A stretch of 64,000 nt of DNA from Flammeovirgaceae bacterium (GTDB lineage Bacteria; Bacteroidota; Bacteroidia; Cytophagales; Cyclobacteriaceae), in NCBI GenBank assembly GCA_027487845.1, contig JAIYCV010000026.1:124001-188000 (forward strand), in the 5' to 3' direction. The translations under genes were made by a program, and so were the position numbers. How positions within the stretch are numbered: the stretch's first letter is position 1; each line of letters starts with the position of its first letter. The notes under the pieces are model-generated. The model was not told the origin of the DNA and made no database searches. It worked only from the letters and a program-made list of their open reading frames with translations. Shown here in pieces: positions 17,837 through 26,859 of the stretch.

Positions 17837-18253
17837 CTAGTCGCTAATAATCTTGGTAAGCCGGCATGTTGTTTTGCCCCCATCGTGAACGTACTCAATA
17901 TTATCCATGATTGATTTTACTAAGCGAATACCCAAACCTCCTTTTCTCTTTTCGTTGACTAAATTACCAAGGGCTGGCTCAGCAAATTGATTAATATCAA
18001 ACACGTTGCTTTCGTCCACAATTTCGAATACAAAAGTATGCTCTTGCGGTATTCTGATATGTAGCTCAAGGATGTGAGACGGATCACAGTGATGTCCATG
18101 TATCATTAGGTTAGAACACATTTCATCTAACGCCAACACAATTTCACTAGCCGCGATTTCAGTTATCCCCTGCTCACGCAACGACTCACGAATAAAGTCG
18201 CGAATGCCTTTTAAGTTAGTGAGGCTGCAACCTATGTTATATTGATAGTCCAT
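17837..18253 (-). CDS. RsbW/SpoIIAB-like HATPase anti-sigma kinase
   Basis: A 138-aa GHKL ATPase of the serine-kinase anti-sigma type. The N box is in ALDEMCSNLMIHGH (about 47-60), and the glycine-rich ATP lid is GGLGIRLVKSIMDNIEY near 108-124. In partner switching this kinase phosphorylates a STAS antagonist and sequesters another protein. Its start overlaps the upstream STAS gene by 17 bp. Bacteroidota lack sigma-B, so the partner held by this kinase is unknown; no sigma factor lies nearby. Confidence 0.88.
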   Translation of the reverse strand: MDYQYNIGCSLTNLKGIRDFIRESLREQGITEIAASEIVLALDEMCSNLMIHGHHCDPSHILELHIRIPQEHTFVFEIVDESNVFDINQFAEPALGNLVNEKRKGGLGIRLVKSIMDNIEYVHDGGKTTCRLTKIISD

Positions 18254-18587
18254 TGATCAGTTGCTTTGCCTCCTCTTTGTTATTTCTTATATGCAGTAAT
18301 TCTGCTAACCCTAAAATGCTAAATGTGTTAATCACTTTTTCCTTCATTCCAAAAAGCACCATTAGGATGCCCTTATCCTTAAACTCCTCGATATAAGACA
18401 TAAAAACCCCCAACCCTGCGGAAGAAATGTATTCCATCGCATGGCAGTCGATAATTATCCTCTTATACCCTTCTCCAACACTTTTTGCAATTGCCAGATC
18501 AAGTTCTATGGATGAGCTTGCATCGATTTCACCGACTACCGCGATGATATCAATTCCTTCTTCTTGCAAGCGTTTTATGTGTACCAT
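18237..18587 (-). CDS. STAS-domain anti-sigma factor antagonist (RsbV-like)
   Basis: A 116-aa single STAS domain. The phosphorylation loop reads MEYISSAGLGVF at about 51-62, with Ser56 aligned to the phosphoserine of RsbV/SpoIIAA (DSTG/DSSG). The protein would be phosphorylated by the HATPase encoded next and dephosphorylated by the PP2C encoded just upstream. It sits 5 bp after the phosphatase gene and overlaps the kinase gene, so the three are made together. Confidence 0.88.
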   Translation of the reverse strand: MVHIKRLQEEGIDIIAVVGEIDASSSIELDLAIAKSVGEGYKRIIIDCHAMEYISSAGLGVFMSYIEEFKDKGILMVLFGMKEKVINTFSILGLAELLHIRNNKEEAKQLINGLSI

Positions 18588-18592
18588 AATTT

Positions 18593-20689
18593 TTAAACGG
18601 GTTTAGTGTTGATAAGTTTAGATTCACCTGTGAACTTCACAATCATTGTCGTATAGTCGTCATTTATATCCTTTGTGCCAGTATACTGATAAAGGCGATC
18701 AATAAGATGTAATTCAATTTCTTTTGCTGAGCGATCTGTCACTTCCAAGAGCGTATTGTTTAATTGATCAAGACCAAATTCTTCACCCTTGGAATCTTTT
18801 GCTTCGGTAATACCATCGGTATAAAGCACCATAATATCACCTGGCAGGTAAGAGAGTTCATTTGTCTCAACATGATTACAGTAGTCTTTGTTCTTGATCA
18901 TGCCCAACGCTTTGCCTCGGTCTTTCAAATAGCCAGATGAATTGGAGGCGGCATTAAAATACAGCACGGGGCAATGGCCAGCTCTGGCATAAAATATTTT
19001 TTTCTTTTGTGTGTTGATTACAAAATAAGTGGCTGAAATAAACGACCCGCGTTCAAGACAATAGATCAATGCCTGATTAGCGCGAACCATAAACTCCTTG
19101 GGATCTAATTCTTGCTGGGCAAGACTGTGGAAAATTCCTTTCATTTGACTCATGTGAAAGGCCGCAGTTGTTCCTTTTCCCGAGACATCGGCTATAATCA
19201 ACGCTATCTGATGATCATTGATTCTTATCGTATCATAATAATCCCCGCCAACTTCATCGGCCGATTCTGAGAAAGCAGCAATCTCAAAGTCATTGTCTTT
19301 TTCTAGCCGCTCGGGCAACAAACTCTTCTGAACAGTTTTCGCGATTTTTAGTTCTTCTTTGTATCTTTCATTTTGGAAAGCTTCTTCCATTAATCGAAAG
19401 TTCTCTATAGAAATTCCGGCTTGGTTGGAAAAAGTTGAGACAATACGAGTCATTTCCTTGTTAAAGCCATCGGGCAATTCTTTCAGCAGAGCCAGTGTGC
19501 CTATTGTTTCTTCTTTTACAGTAATCGGAAATGACACGATTGATCGATAGATCGTTCCCTTTAATTGCGCCAAATGTTTAGAAAGATTTTTTGTTTTGTC
19601 GGTGCTTTGATCCAACACCCCTCGGATGTTTTTTGATTTTAGATGATCGCGAATTTCTCGCGCTTGCTTTTCGGTGATCTTGTAGGTGTAGAAACGATGC
19701 TCTGTAGACGCGCCCCGAATTTCTAGCCAGGCGGCATCTGCAAAAACTGAACCCACTGAACTTTCAAGTAAAATGCTATAAACACTTTCTTCGTTTTGTT
19801 CGGTTTGGATGGATTGACTTATGCGTTGAAAGTTTACAACCTCTTCTAACTTCTGTTCAAAGACAGAGGAAGTTGGCAGATTGAAAAGAATTACCAAAAA
19901 AGAAAACACACTATAAGTTACAATGAAGGCGAAAAGAGCGGGAATAAAAATTGTACTCTGAAAACTAAGATAAGCAGTAGATTTGGAGGTCATGCTCTCG
20001 GACGTAGTTGTTACTGTGATGAAGAAATAGGCCAAGTAAAAAAATGTGAGTAACAGCAAAAGTAGGCTGGTCCATTTTTGCTTGAAATTCAGGTAGGCTA
20101 CCCACTTCATGTTGGCTGAAAGTACCAATGCCAGTAAACCCAAAACAACCGAGAGAATGGTAGATGGCACCTCACCAATTGAAAAATTGAGGCAGTCATA
20201 ACTTAGTACAATGAGCAACCCGAGCTCAAAAAGATACCACGTTCGTATCAGCCATTTTGATTTTTGGTATAGGATAAGTCGCTTCCAAGAAATAAAAGCC
20301 GCTAACAAAAAACTTACCCACAAACCTAAGTTGATTTGATAGATAACGTCTTTAAAAACGTCTAACCCAACCAAGGCGGTCTCGCCCAAAAGAAATAGAA
20401 CAAGTCTTACGGCCAATGAGATAACGGTAAAAACCAGCCCCGAGGCAAAAACACTCCATAGTAAATCAGTGAAGTTGAGTGCTTCGTCTTGCTCTATTTT
20501 GAACTTGTAATAATAAAACAGCGATACAGCGTAAAGGCCAAACATGACCCTGGGCAACCATCCAGGTAAATCGGGTGGCAACCCTTTGATATCGCTGAAA
20601 AGAATGGTTACGTCAGAAAATACGAGTACAAGCCACGCCAAAGCAGCTACCATAAAGGCAAGGCGAATCATGGCTCGTTTGTTAATCAT
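18593..20689 (-). CDS. Membrane GAF-PP2C (SpoIIE/RsbU-type) phosphatase
   Basis: A 698-aa sensor phosphatase. ATG 20689 is preferred to the TTG at 20707. Residues about 10-265 hold seven or eight hydrophobic helices. About 285-430 is a GAF-like domain (ILLESSVGSVFADAAWLEIRG... FSNQAGISIENFRLM), joined by a coiled linker (EELKIAKTVQKSLLP). About 450-690 is the SpoIIE/PP2C domain with metal ligands in EVGGDYYDTIRI, IIADVSGKGTTAA and VLYTDGITEA. It would dephosphorylate the STAS protein encoded next in response to a membrane or cytoplasmic signal. First gene of the partner-switching trio; a 15-bp inverted repeat lies just upstream. Confidence 0.9.
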   Translation of the reverse strand: MINKRAMIRLAFMVAALAWLVLVFSDVTILFSDIKGLPPDLPGWLPRVMFGLYAVSLFYYYKFKIEQDEALNFTDLLWSVFASGLVFTVISLAVRLVLFLLGETALVGLDVFKDVIYQINLGLWVSFLLAAFISWKRLILYQKSKWLIRTWYLFELGLLIVLSYDCLNFSIGEVPSTILSVVLGLLALVLSANMKWVAYLNFKQKWTSLLLLLLTFFYLAYFFITVTTTSESMTSKSTAYLSFQSTIFIPALFAFIVTYSVFSFLVILFNLPTSSVFEQKLEEVVNFQRISQSIQTEQNEESVYSILLESSVGSVFADAAWLEIRGASTEHRFYTYKITEKQAREIRDHLKSKNIRGVLDQSTDKTKNLSKHLAQLKGTIYRSIVSFPITVKEETIGTLALLKELPDGFNKEMTRIVSTFSNQAGISIENFRLMEEAFQNERYKEELKIAKTVQKSLLPERLEKDNDFEIAAFSESADEVGGDYYDTIRINDHQIALIIADVSGKGTTAAFHMSQMKGIFHSLAQQELDPKEFMVRANQALIYCLERGSFISATYFVINTQKKKIFYARAGHCPVLYFNAASNSSGYLKDRGKALGMIKNKDYCNHVETNELSYLPGDIMVLYTDGITEAKDSKGEEFGLDQLNNTLLEVTDRSAKEIELHLIDRLYQYTGTKDINDDYTTMIVKFTGESKLINTKPV

Positions 20690-20712
20690 TAATGCAATAT
20701 TAATCAAGCTTC

Positions 20713-20769
20713 GAGCCTTTAGCTACGAGCCGTCAGCAATTTTGTGCGCAGGCCCGTAGCTAAAGGCTC
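20713..20769. repeat. 15-bp perfect inverted repeat between guaB and the phosphatase gene
   Basis: GAGCCTTTAGCTACG (20713-20727) is exactly reverse-complemented at 20755-20769, with a 27-bp spacer. It fills nearly all the space between the guaB stop (20774) and the phosphatase start (20689). It has no T-run, so it is not a classical terminator; it could be a transcript-end hairpin or a copy of a dispersed palindromic element. Confidence 0.7.
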
Positions 20770-20773
20770 CACC

Positions 20774-22246
20774 TTATTTCCTACTATAATTCGGTGCTTC
20801 CCTGGTAATGGTTACGTCATGCGGATGGCTTTCGTGCATGCCAGCGGCCGTTATTTTAACAAACTTGGCATTTTTCAGTTTTTCCAAATTTTTAGCGCCA
20901 CAGTAGCCCATGCCGGCTTTCAAGCCGCCCACCATTTGATACAATATTTCGGCTACCGAACCTTTAAAAGGCACACGGCCAGAAATTCCCTCTGGCACCA
21001 ACTTCTTGATATCGTCTTCCACATCCTGAAAGTAGCGATCTTTCGAGCCGTCTTCCATCGCCTCGATAGAACCCATCCCACGGTAGGATTTGAACCTTCT
21101 TCCCTCGTAGATAATGATTTCTCCTGGTGCTTCTTCCGTTCCCGCAAGGAGCGAACCGATCATTACGCTATCCGCGCCAGCAGCCAATGCTTTTACAATA
21201 TCTCCCGAAAAACGGATGCCCCCATCTGCTATCACTTTTACCGAGGTTCCTTTCAATGCTTTTGCCGCTTCATATACGGCAGACAGCTGCGGTAATCCCA
21301 CTCCTGCCACCACGCGCGTAGTGCAAATACTACCCGGACCGACACCCACTTTTACCGCATCGGCACCAATTTTTGCCAACGCTTTTGCTGCCTCACCGGT
21401 GGCAATGTTGCCTACCACCATGGCCAACTCGGGATATTTTTTCTTTACCAGCTTGGCGGAGTCTATAACGCCTTTTGAATGGCCATGAGCCGTGTCAATG
21501 CTGATCACATCTACGCCAGCGTTTTTCAGCGCCTCAATGCGTTCCAGAATGTCTTTTGTTACCCCCACAGCAGCGCCCACCCGCAATCTTCCAAATTCAT
21601 CTTTGCATGCATTGGGCTTGTTTTTCTTTTTCAGGATGTCCTTATAAGTAACTAGCCCAGTTAATTTTCCTTTTTTATTTACAATCGGAAGTTTTTCGAT
21701 TTTATAATTCTGAAGAAGGCCTTCTGCCTTTTCCAGCGTAATGCCTTCGGGCGCAGTTATCAAATTGTCTTTTGTCATGATGCGCTCGATCGGCATAGAC
21801 ATGTCTTTTTGGAAGCGTAAATCGCGATTGGTGATGATTCCCCTTAATTTTCCATTTTCGTCAATTACGGGAATACCACCTATTTTAAACTCCCGCATAA
21901 TTTTTTCGGCATCACGCACAGTAGCCGATATCAAAAGGGTTACCGGGTCTAAAATCAACCCACTTTGCGAACGTTTTACCTTACGAACATGATCTGCCTG
22001 CGCCTCGATAGACATATTCTTATGAATAAAACCAATACCGCCTTCTAGTGCCATGCTAATGGCCAAATCCGCTTCCGTCACGGTGTCCATAGCAGCCGAA
22101 ATAATGGGGATATTGAGCTTAATTCCGTTTGTTAAAAGGCTCGAAGTGTCTGTTTCGCGGGGGAGTACCTCAGAGTAAGCTGGAACAAGAAGCACATCAT
22201 CATAGGTGAGGGCTTCAAAAAGGAGTTTGGAAGGATCGTGTGCCAT
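20774..22246 (-). CDS. guaB: IMP dehydrogenase
   Basis: Oxidises IMP to XMP with NAD+, the committed step to guanine nucleotides, in the cytoplasm. The 490-aa protein starts at ATG 22246 (MAHDPSK), which matches the family start and follows a strong promoter match. The TIM barrel is interrupted at about 95-215 by two CBS domains ([40 protein letters not shown]). The catalytic loop GPGSICTTR places the nucleophile at Cys308. [24 protein letters not shown] and the flap ([10 protein letters not shown]) are intact, ending [15 protein letters not shown]. Confidence 0.97.
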   Translation of the reverse strand: MAHDPSKLLFEALTYDDVLLVPAYSEVLPRETDTSSLLTNGIKLNIPIISAAMDTVTEADLAISMALEGGIGFIHKNMSIEAQADHVRKVKRSQSGLILDPVTLLISATVRDAEKIMREFKIGGIPVIDENGKLRGIITNRDLRFQKDMSMPIERIMTKDNLITAPEGITLEKAEGLLQNYKIEKLPIVNKKGKLTGLVTYKDILKKKNKPNACKDEFGRLRVGAAVGVTKDILERIEALKNAGVDVISIDTAHGHSKGVIDSAKLVKKKYPELAMVVGNIATGEAAKALAKIGADAVKVGVGPGSICTTRVVAGVGLPQLSAVYEAAKALKGTSVKVIADGGIRFSGDIVKALAAGADSVMIGSLLAGTEEAPGEIIIYEGRRFKSYRGMGSIEAMEDGSKDRYFQDVEDDIKKLVPEGISGRVPFKGSVAEILYQMVGGLKAGMGYCGAKNLEKLKNAKFVKITAAGMHESHPHDVTITREAPNYSRK

Positions 22247-22278
22247 GGCAAATAATTTACAGTTGATTATTTGCGGGG

Positions 22279-22308
22279 CAAAATTAAGCAAAATAGATCA
22301 TTTACCAA
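22279..22308 (-). promoter_or_regulatory. guaB: guaB promoter (-33 TTG, 19 bp, -7 TAATTTTG)
   Basis: On the minus strand TTG (22306-22308) is followed after exactly 19 bp by TAATTTTG (22286-22279). This is the best complete match to the Bacteroidota primary promoter in the window. Initiation near 22272 gives a leader of about 26 nt before ATG 22246. Confidence 0.7.
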
Positions 22309-22457
22309 TTTATGGGTGTTGGTATTACGCTATTTTATTTCCTTCCAAGGGTAATTCATTCGGTTGTCGCCCAGCAAAGACGGATTACTCGGTGGGTGTC
22401 CGTCATTTTGAGTCATGGGCTTTACTACCAACGATTCTACAACAAATGCTAGCCAAT

Positions 22458-24761
22458 TTATCGGAAAACTATTTTTGTTGTGTTTTCGGTGTTGCGCGTA
22501 ATTCCTCGAATAATGTAAACGCCAGGAGAAGGTAGTTGAAATTGGTTTAATGTAGTTGAACTTCCTGACCCAATTGTTAGGCCTGTAGAAGAACTAATGA
22601 TTAGCTTACATTCCTTATTAGACACAATTTGAATGCGTCCGTCAATAGATGGGTTAGGATAGACACTAAATAAATTTTCTTCACTATCAATATTTGTGAT
22701 GATTGAGGCTGTAAAATTCCGATCGGTTAAATGAAACGAAATATTGTTAATGGATATAAATGCTGGATCAAACACATGGTTTTCTGAAATCGGTGTAATA
22801 ATTCCTGACCAGCCCGCTGCTAATTCTAACTGATATTTTCCATCTGCGCTTGTTTTCATTTCTGATGGCAACCCTGTAAAAGAAATATTCTCCATTGGAA
22901 AACCGAATTGGTCTTTAATGAAACCAGACAATGTATACTTAGGAATAACCGATACAGGAGAAGCTACAAAAATCTGATTGAGTAAATCACTTTGAATGCT
23001 AGTAACCTGAATTTTATCTGGTGTAAAATTAAATCCAGTTGCTGCTGGAATAATAGTACCAGTCCAACCTAAAGAAACTTCACCATAGAAGTTTCCTGTT
23101 GCGTCAATTCTTGTGGTTTCAGGAAACCCGTTTAATGTCACGTCAATAAGGGGCTCGCCATTTTCATTCTTTACTTTCCCTATCACGTAAACCGTGCCTG
23201 ATTTTCGAATAGTGAAATTTTGATCACTACGATCTGAATTTACCTGCGATATAACAATTGCATTTGGATTGAATTGATAACCGTTAAACACCGGAATTAC
23301 TGTGCCTTGCCATCGTGCCGGAACTTCCGCAGCATAATAGCCGAATTCGTTAGTGGAAACATTCTGCGGAAATCCTTCGAGCGGAATTTGAGAAACGGGT
23401 TGTCCGCTAACGTCTCTGATAAAGCCTGAAATAAAGTAGGTGCCAATATATTTAGCAACAAAATTTATATCAGATGATGAGCCTTGCGCGTTCGCAATTG
23501 AAACCTGGTCAGGTTCAAATATATGCTTGCTTAATTGAGGAGTGATCGTACCTGACCACCCCATCGGCAGTGTAGTAGAAAATTTACCTTCTGCATTGGT
23601 ACCAATTCGCATATTTTTTACTGTAAGAGTAACACCCATCAATGGCTTTCCTTGATCATCTTTAATGTTACCAGAAAGCATAATTGGATTCAATAAGGAT
23701 TGAGTAGTATAATACACCCGCTCGTCCAGGAGCTGTACCATAAAAACTCTCCCTGCTGCTGACTCATAATGAAAGTTACTTTCATAGCGATCGGTGCGAC
23801 TAATGCCCATGCCTGTTGTTCGCCTCGCCCAGGTAAGTCCCTTATCGGTGGAATAGAATGAACCACCTGAGCTTATTGAACTACTCACGGAACTATACCA
23901 GTCACCATTTTTTGCAAAATGAATACTATTCAAATTGAGATCTTCCCACCAGTGACCTGCCTTTCGGATGCTCCATGGGCCCCACGGATTATTTTTAGCA
24001 ACATCGTTTACGTGCTTGATGAGATTTAGCCTTGTGGAAAAATTGACGGCAGTGCCACTCACACTCACAACAACAGAATCTTGTGGAGTAATGCTGACGG
24101 AAAAAGAGTTGAGAACTTTTATAGTGCCAAGATTACTAACTAACAAAGGTGATTGTGTCCAGTTCAATCCATTATCATCGGAATAGTACAATCCACCCTG
24201 CCCAGAAGTGTTTTCATCTGCAAGCGTCACATAAACCCTTCCATTCTTATCCACCGCAAGATGTTCACCAGAGCGCAAGTGAGCAGGCAGTCCGTTGTTT
24301 CGCTGCACCCATGTTTTCAAATCGCCATTGCTATAGAAAACTCCATTCCCCACAAAGCCTTCATCATTAGTAAAGCCACTGGAAATAAAGAAGTACTCAT
24401 GATCTTTGTTTTCTACGATCTTAACAATTGGAAGCGTACTAGAAACAGAAACAGAGTCCCAACTTGTGCCTTTGTTATAAGAGAAAAATAGTTTCCCAAA
24501 TCCTCCGGCCAAGATCGTGCCGTTCGAAGAAGCATGCATGGTGTATACATACGAAGAGTTCAACTTTTTTGTCCAAATGAATCCTTCATTTTCTGATTTC
24601 CAAATTCCAGTGGCCGTTCCAACGAACAAAAGAGAATCTTGAAGACCAACAAAAGCTGTTTTGGGCCCGCCTGGAAAATCAGGTGTTGTTAACCAAAAGC
24701 CTTGTGCAAAGCCAATCAACGAATTGAATGAAACTAGTATCAAAATACAAAGAGCTTTCAT
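22458..24761 (-). CDS. T9SS-exported protein with BNR-like propeller and four tandem repeats
   Basis: A 767-aa secreted protein. The signal peptide is followed at about 20-355 by Asp-box-like blades (GIWKSENEGFIW, LFFSYNKGTSWD, GLYYSDDNGLNWT, GSFYSTDKGLTWA), a sortilin/sialidase-type propeller. Then come four copies of an about 83-aa beta-sandwich beginning near 361, 443, 527 and 610, each with a G-x-[IV]-[KR]-[DN] start, a core like GWSGTITP, and FxPxxIxI. The last 80 residues form a T9SS type A sorting domain (LFSVYPNPS... GVYIIRG... TKIVF). It should be exported through the outer membrane and anchored or released. The binding target is unknown. Confidence 0.85.
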   Translation of the reverse strand: MKALCILILVSFNSLIGFAQGFWLTTPDFPGGPKTAFVGLQDSLLFVGTATGIWKSENEGFIWTKKLNSSYVYTMHASSNGTILAGGFGKLFFSYNKGTSWDSVSVSSTLPIVKIVENKDHEYFFISSGFTNDEGFVGNGVFYSNGDLKTWVQRNNGLPAHLRSGEHLAVDKNGRVYVTLADENTSGQGGLYYSDDNGLNWTQSPLLVSNLGTIKVLNSFSVSITPQDSVVVSVSGTAVNFSTRLNLIKHVNDVAKNNPWGPWSIRKAGHWWEDLNLNSIHFAKNGDWYSSVSSSISSGGSFYSTDKGLTWARRTTGMGISRTDRYESNFHYESAAGRVFMVQLLDERVYYTTQSLLNPIMLSGNIKDDQGKPLMGVTLTVKNMRIGTNAEGKFSTTLPMGWSGTITPQLSKHIFEPDQVSIANAQGSSSDINFVAKYIGTYFISGFIRDVSGQPVSQIPLEGFPQNVSTNEFGYYAAEVPARWQGTVIPVFNGYQFNPNAIVISQVNSDRSDQNFTIRKSGTVYVIGKVKNENGEPLIDVTLNGFPETTRIDATGNFYGEVSLGWTGTIIPAATGFNFTPDKIQVTSIQSDLLNQIFVASPVSVIPKYTLSGFIKDQFGFPMENISFTGLPSEMKTSADGKYQLELAAGWSGIITPISENHVFDPAFISINNISFHLTDRNFTASIITNIDSEENLFSVYPNPSIDGRIQIVSNKECKLIISSSTGLTIGSGSSTTLNQFQLPSPGVYIIRGITRNTENTTKIVFR

Positions 24762-24974
24762 TTTCTGATTTTTATTTTTCTATACACGCTTAACGTGAAG
24801 TTGGGTTAGCTGCTCAATTAATTGACACCGAATCTTTGGGTAATATTTCTTTTCCATTGTAATCGTTCTCATTTGCTGCACCCGGTATTCTCCAATCATT
24901 CATTGCTTGAATAATGTATCTCTCTAAGCTATCCTTTGCTAATAAACTGCTACTTTGAGATTGTGCTTTTGAAG

Positions 24975-25301
24975 CTATGCTTTTTCTGTAATCACCCGAT
25001 TATCGGACTCAGCTTCATTCCTTTCGGCCTCCAGCAGTAGTAATAGATAAAGTTTTTTATTGAGTTTTCTTTTTAATCTAGTAGTAAGTAAATTTTCAGT
25101 TCTCACTCTAATCAGTTGTGCATGAATTATTTTATCATGGATGTCATAGTAGTAAACAGAAGCACGGCCAGAATTTTTCTTATTTTGTTCGACCACCCAA
25201 TATCCATTTGAGGGCATGCGTAGGTTAGTGTTAGTCAACGCATTGAAACCTTTTGACACAACTGATGATAGGCATAACAGAATGCAGATAATTGTTTTCA
25301 T
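24975..25301 (-). CDS. Small secreted hypothetical protein
   Basis: A 108-aa predicted protein not recognised as any family. It has a likely signal peptide (MKTIICILLCLSSVVSKGF), a central YWVVEQN ... RASVYYYDIHDKIIHAQLI segment that looks like paired beta strands, and a basic-then-acidic helical C-terminus. Similar short proteins with a WVVE-type strand accompany secreted proteins in Cytophagales, but I infer no function. Flanked by 213 and 240 bp of noncoding DNA. A real gene is likely but unproven. Confidence 0.5.
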   Translation of the reverse strand: MKTIICILLCLSSVVSKGFNALTNTNLRMPSNGYWVVEQNKKNSGRASVYYYDIHDKIIHAQLIRVRTENLLTTRLKRKLNKKLYLLLLLEAERNEAESDNRVITEKA

Positions 25302-25541
25302 AATTATGGTTGTTTAATTGATTTTAAATTGTTTGATGATTGATAAACAGACTATTTCTTTTTTTTCAAAAGTTTACTTCGTCAATACTATTTGACTGGC
25401 GATGCAATGGGTCTTAACGATCCTGCACCAGCTACTTTTAGTTCGAGTGAGGTGGCAACCGAATTTTCACGGGCTGTGGATTTTTAAGTCTTCTCGGTTC
25501 TATAATTTGGTAGCTAATAAATCCCTTCCGTTGTGGCATGC

Positions 25542-26591
25542 TCATTTGTCTTTCACTGAGTTGTAAATCCTGATGATCTCTTTATTAAATTTTTCTGGTT
25601 CTTCAAATACGGGACTATGTCCTGATTTCTCAAACTTAATAAACTCCTTGTGTGGTGCTTTCAATGCGCTAGTATACCTCTGCACGAGTTCCCAAGGCGT
25701 GTTATAATCGTAAGTGCCTGAGATAAAAAACACTGGTATTTTTACTTCTGGTATTTCCTTGAAAAAATCGAAATCATTGAAGTCTGGATCGTAAATGATA
25801 TTTCCAGCCGAAAAACCTGATGCTTTGCCATACCTGATCAAGTCTGCAAATGAATATTCCCTCGAAAACCATATCGAAAAAATCCAGTCAGTATAGTTGG
25901 TCTTACCATAGCGCTCTCCTCCCATTTTCAATAACCAATCCTTTTGTTTGACCAATCCCCAAAAACCATTTTTATACATCTTGGTAAAGTCGCCAGACTG
26001 GGGAGATCCGCTCTTCTCCAAATCTCCAAGTGCCTTTACATTATTCTTTTCTTTCGCTTTTTCCAGTGTGTATTGATACGAAAGTAGCTCACCTTCATAA
26101 GCTGCCAATTCTTGCCCAACTCCAACATAGGCGATATAGTTCTCAGGATGTCGCTGAACAGAATATAAGCCAAGTCTAGCCCCCCAAGAGTGCCCTACCA
26201 AAAAGATTTTGTTTACTTCAAATCTTCTTTTTAGATATTCTACCAACGAATCAACATCTTGAATGTATTTTTTAACTTTTATTTCTTCTTTAGATGTTTT
26301 TTTGCTGAAGGATTTTCCAGCATTTCGTTGATCCCAATACACAAGGGTAAAATGGTCTTCCAATTCATTATTGAATTTCCGCAACAAGGCAGTAGCTGAT
26401 GCTCCGGGCCCACCGTGCAAAAAAAGTAATACTGGGTTACTTTTGTCTTTACCCCTTATTAGCACATACTGCTTTGTGTTATTGATGTCTAAATATTGGA
26501 TTTCTGAAATCCCATTATTTGTTCTAATCTTCTTTGTCGATGTACAAGACGCGAGAACTAAGACAATAAAAACGATAATAGCATTTTTCAT
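25542..26591 (-). CDS. Alpha/beta hydrolase lipoprotein, proline iminopeptidase-like (S33)
   Basis: A 349-aa predicted lipoprotein: MKNAIIVFIVLVLASC gives Cys16 as lipidation site. The fold is the alpha/beta hydrolase of family S33: oxyanion segment LFLHGGPGASA, YWDQRNAGKS, nucleophile elbow VGHSWGARLG, acid in FFISGTYDYNTP and the final histidine in EKSGHSPVFEEPEKF. HGGPG with WDQRxxGxS is typical of prolyl aminopeptidases and tricorn-interacting factor F1. An envelope-anchored peptidase acting on short proline-containing peptides is likely, but family members also hydrolyse esters. The gene stands alone, divergent from the LuxR gene 268 bp away. Confidence 0.85.
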   Translation of the reverse strand: MKNAIIVFIVLVLASCTSTKKIRTNNGISEIQYLDINNTKQYVLIRGKDKSNPVLLFLHGGPGASATALLRKFNNELEDHFTLVYWDQRNAGKSFSKKTSKEEIKVKKYIQDVDSLVEYLKRRFEVNKIFLVGHSWGARLGLYSVQRHPENYIAYVGVGQELAAYEGELLSYQYTLEKAKEKNNVKALGDLEKSGSPQSGDFTKMYKNGFWGLVKQKDWLLKMGGERYGKTNYTDWIFSIWFSREYSFADLIRYGKASGFSAGNIIYDPDFNDFDFFKEIPEVKIPVFFISGTYDYNTPWELVQRYTSALKAPHKEFIKFEKSGHSPVFEEPEKFNKEIIRIYNSVKDK

Positions 26592-26748
26592 ATTTCTGCA
26601 TTTTGCTTTTGATTCATGTCTTCTTTACGCGTTAGTATTTTTTTTGGTTTCAATGAAGTTGCTTTGGGTATAGTTCTTCTTCATCTACTCCAAAGTTTTA
26701 CGCATTAAAAATTGCGAATGCAAAGCTGGCAGCGGCATTTTGGCTACC

Positions 26749-26832
26749 CAATAGAACAAAAGGAGTATTTTTCGATGCCAGAAAAACGGTAATTCCAACA
26801 AATAAAAATCAATAGAACAAAAGGACTATTTT
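26749..26832 (+). promoter_or_regulatory. Pair of 23-bp direct repeats upstream of the LuxR gene
   Basis: CAATAGAACAAAAGGAGTAT plus TTT (26749-26771) recurs at 26810-26832 with one mismatch (GAG to GAC). The spacing is 61 bp start to start, close to six helical turns. The second copy ends 12 bp before a -7-like box, where a -33 element would be expected. This is the arrangement of activator or autoregulator sites. Confidence 0.6.
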
Positions 26833-26843
26833 GATCATTTCTT

Positions 26844-26851
26844 TATTTTTG
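26844..26851 (+). promoter_or_regulatory. Candidate -7 box of the LuxR gene
   Basis: TATTTTTG matches TAnnTTTG. It ends 8 bp before ATG 26860, so the transcript would be almost leaderless. No TTG is found at the -33 position; the distal copy of the direct repeat lies there instead. Confidence 0.4.
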
Positions 26852-26859
26852 AAAACATA

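Noticed and set aside
22247-22457. A gene on the plus strand opposite guaB's start region
   Set aside because: The frame is an antisense shadow with no family features; the area holds the guaB promoter.
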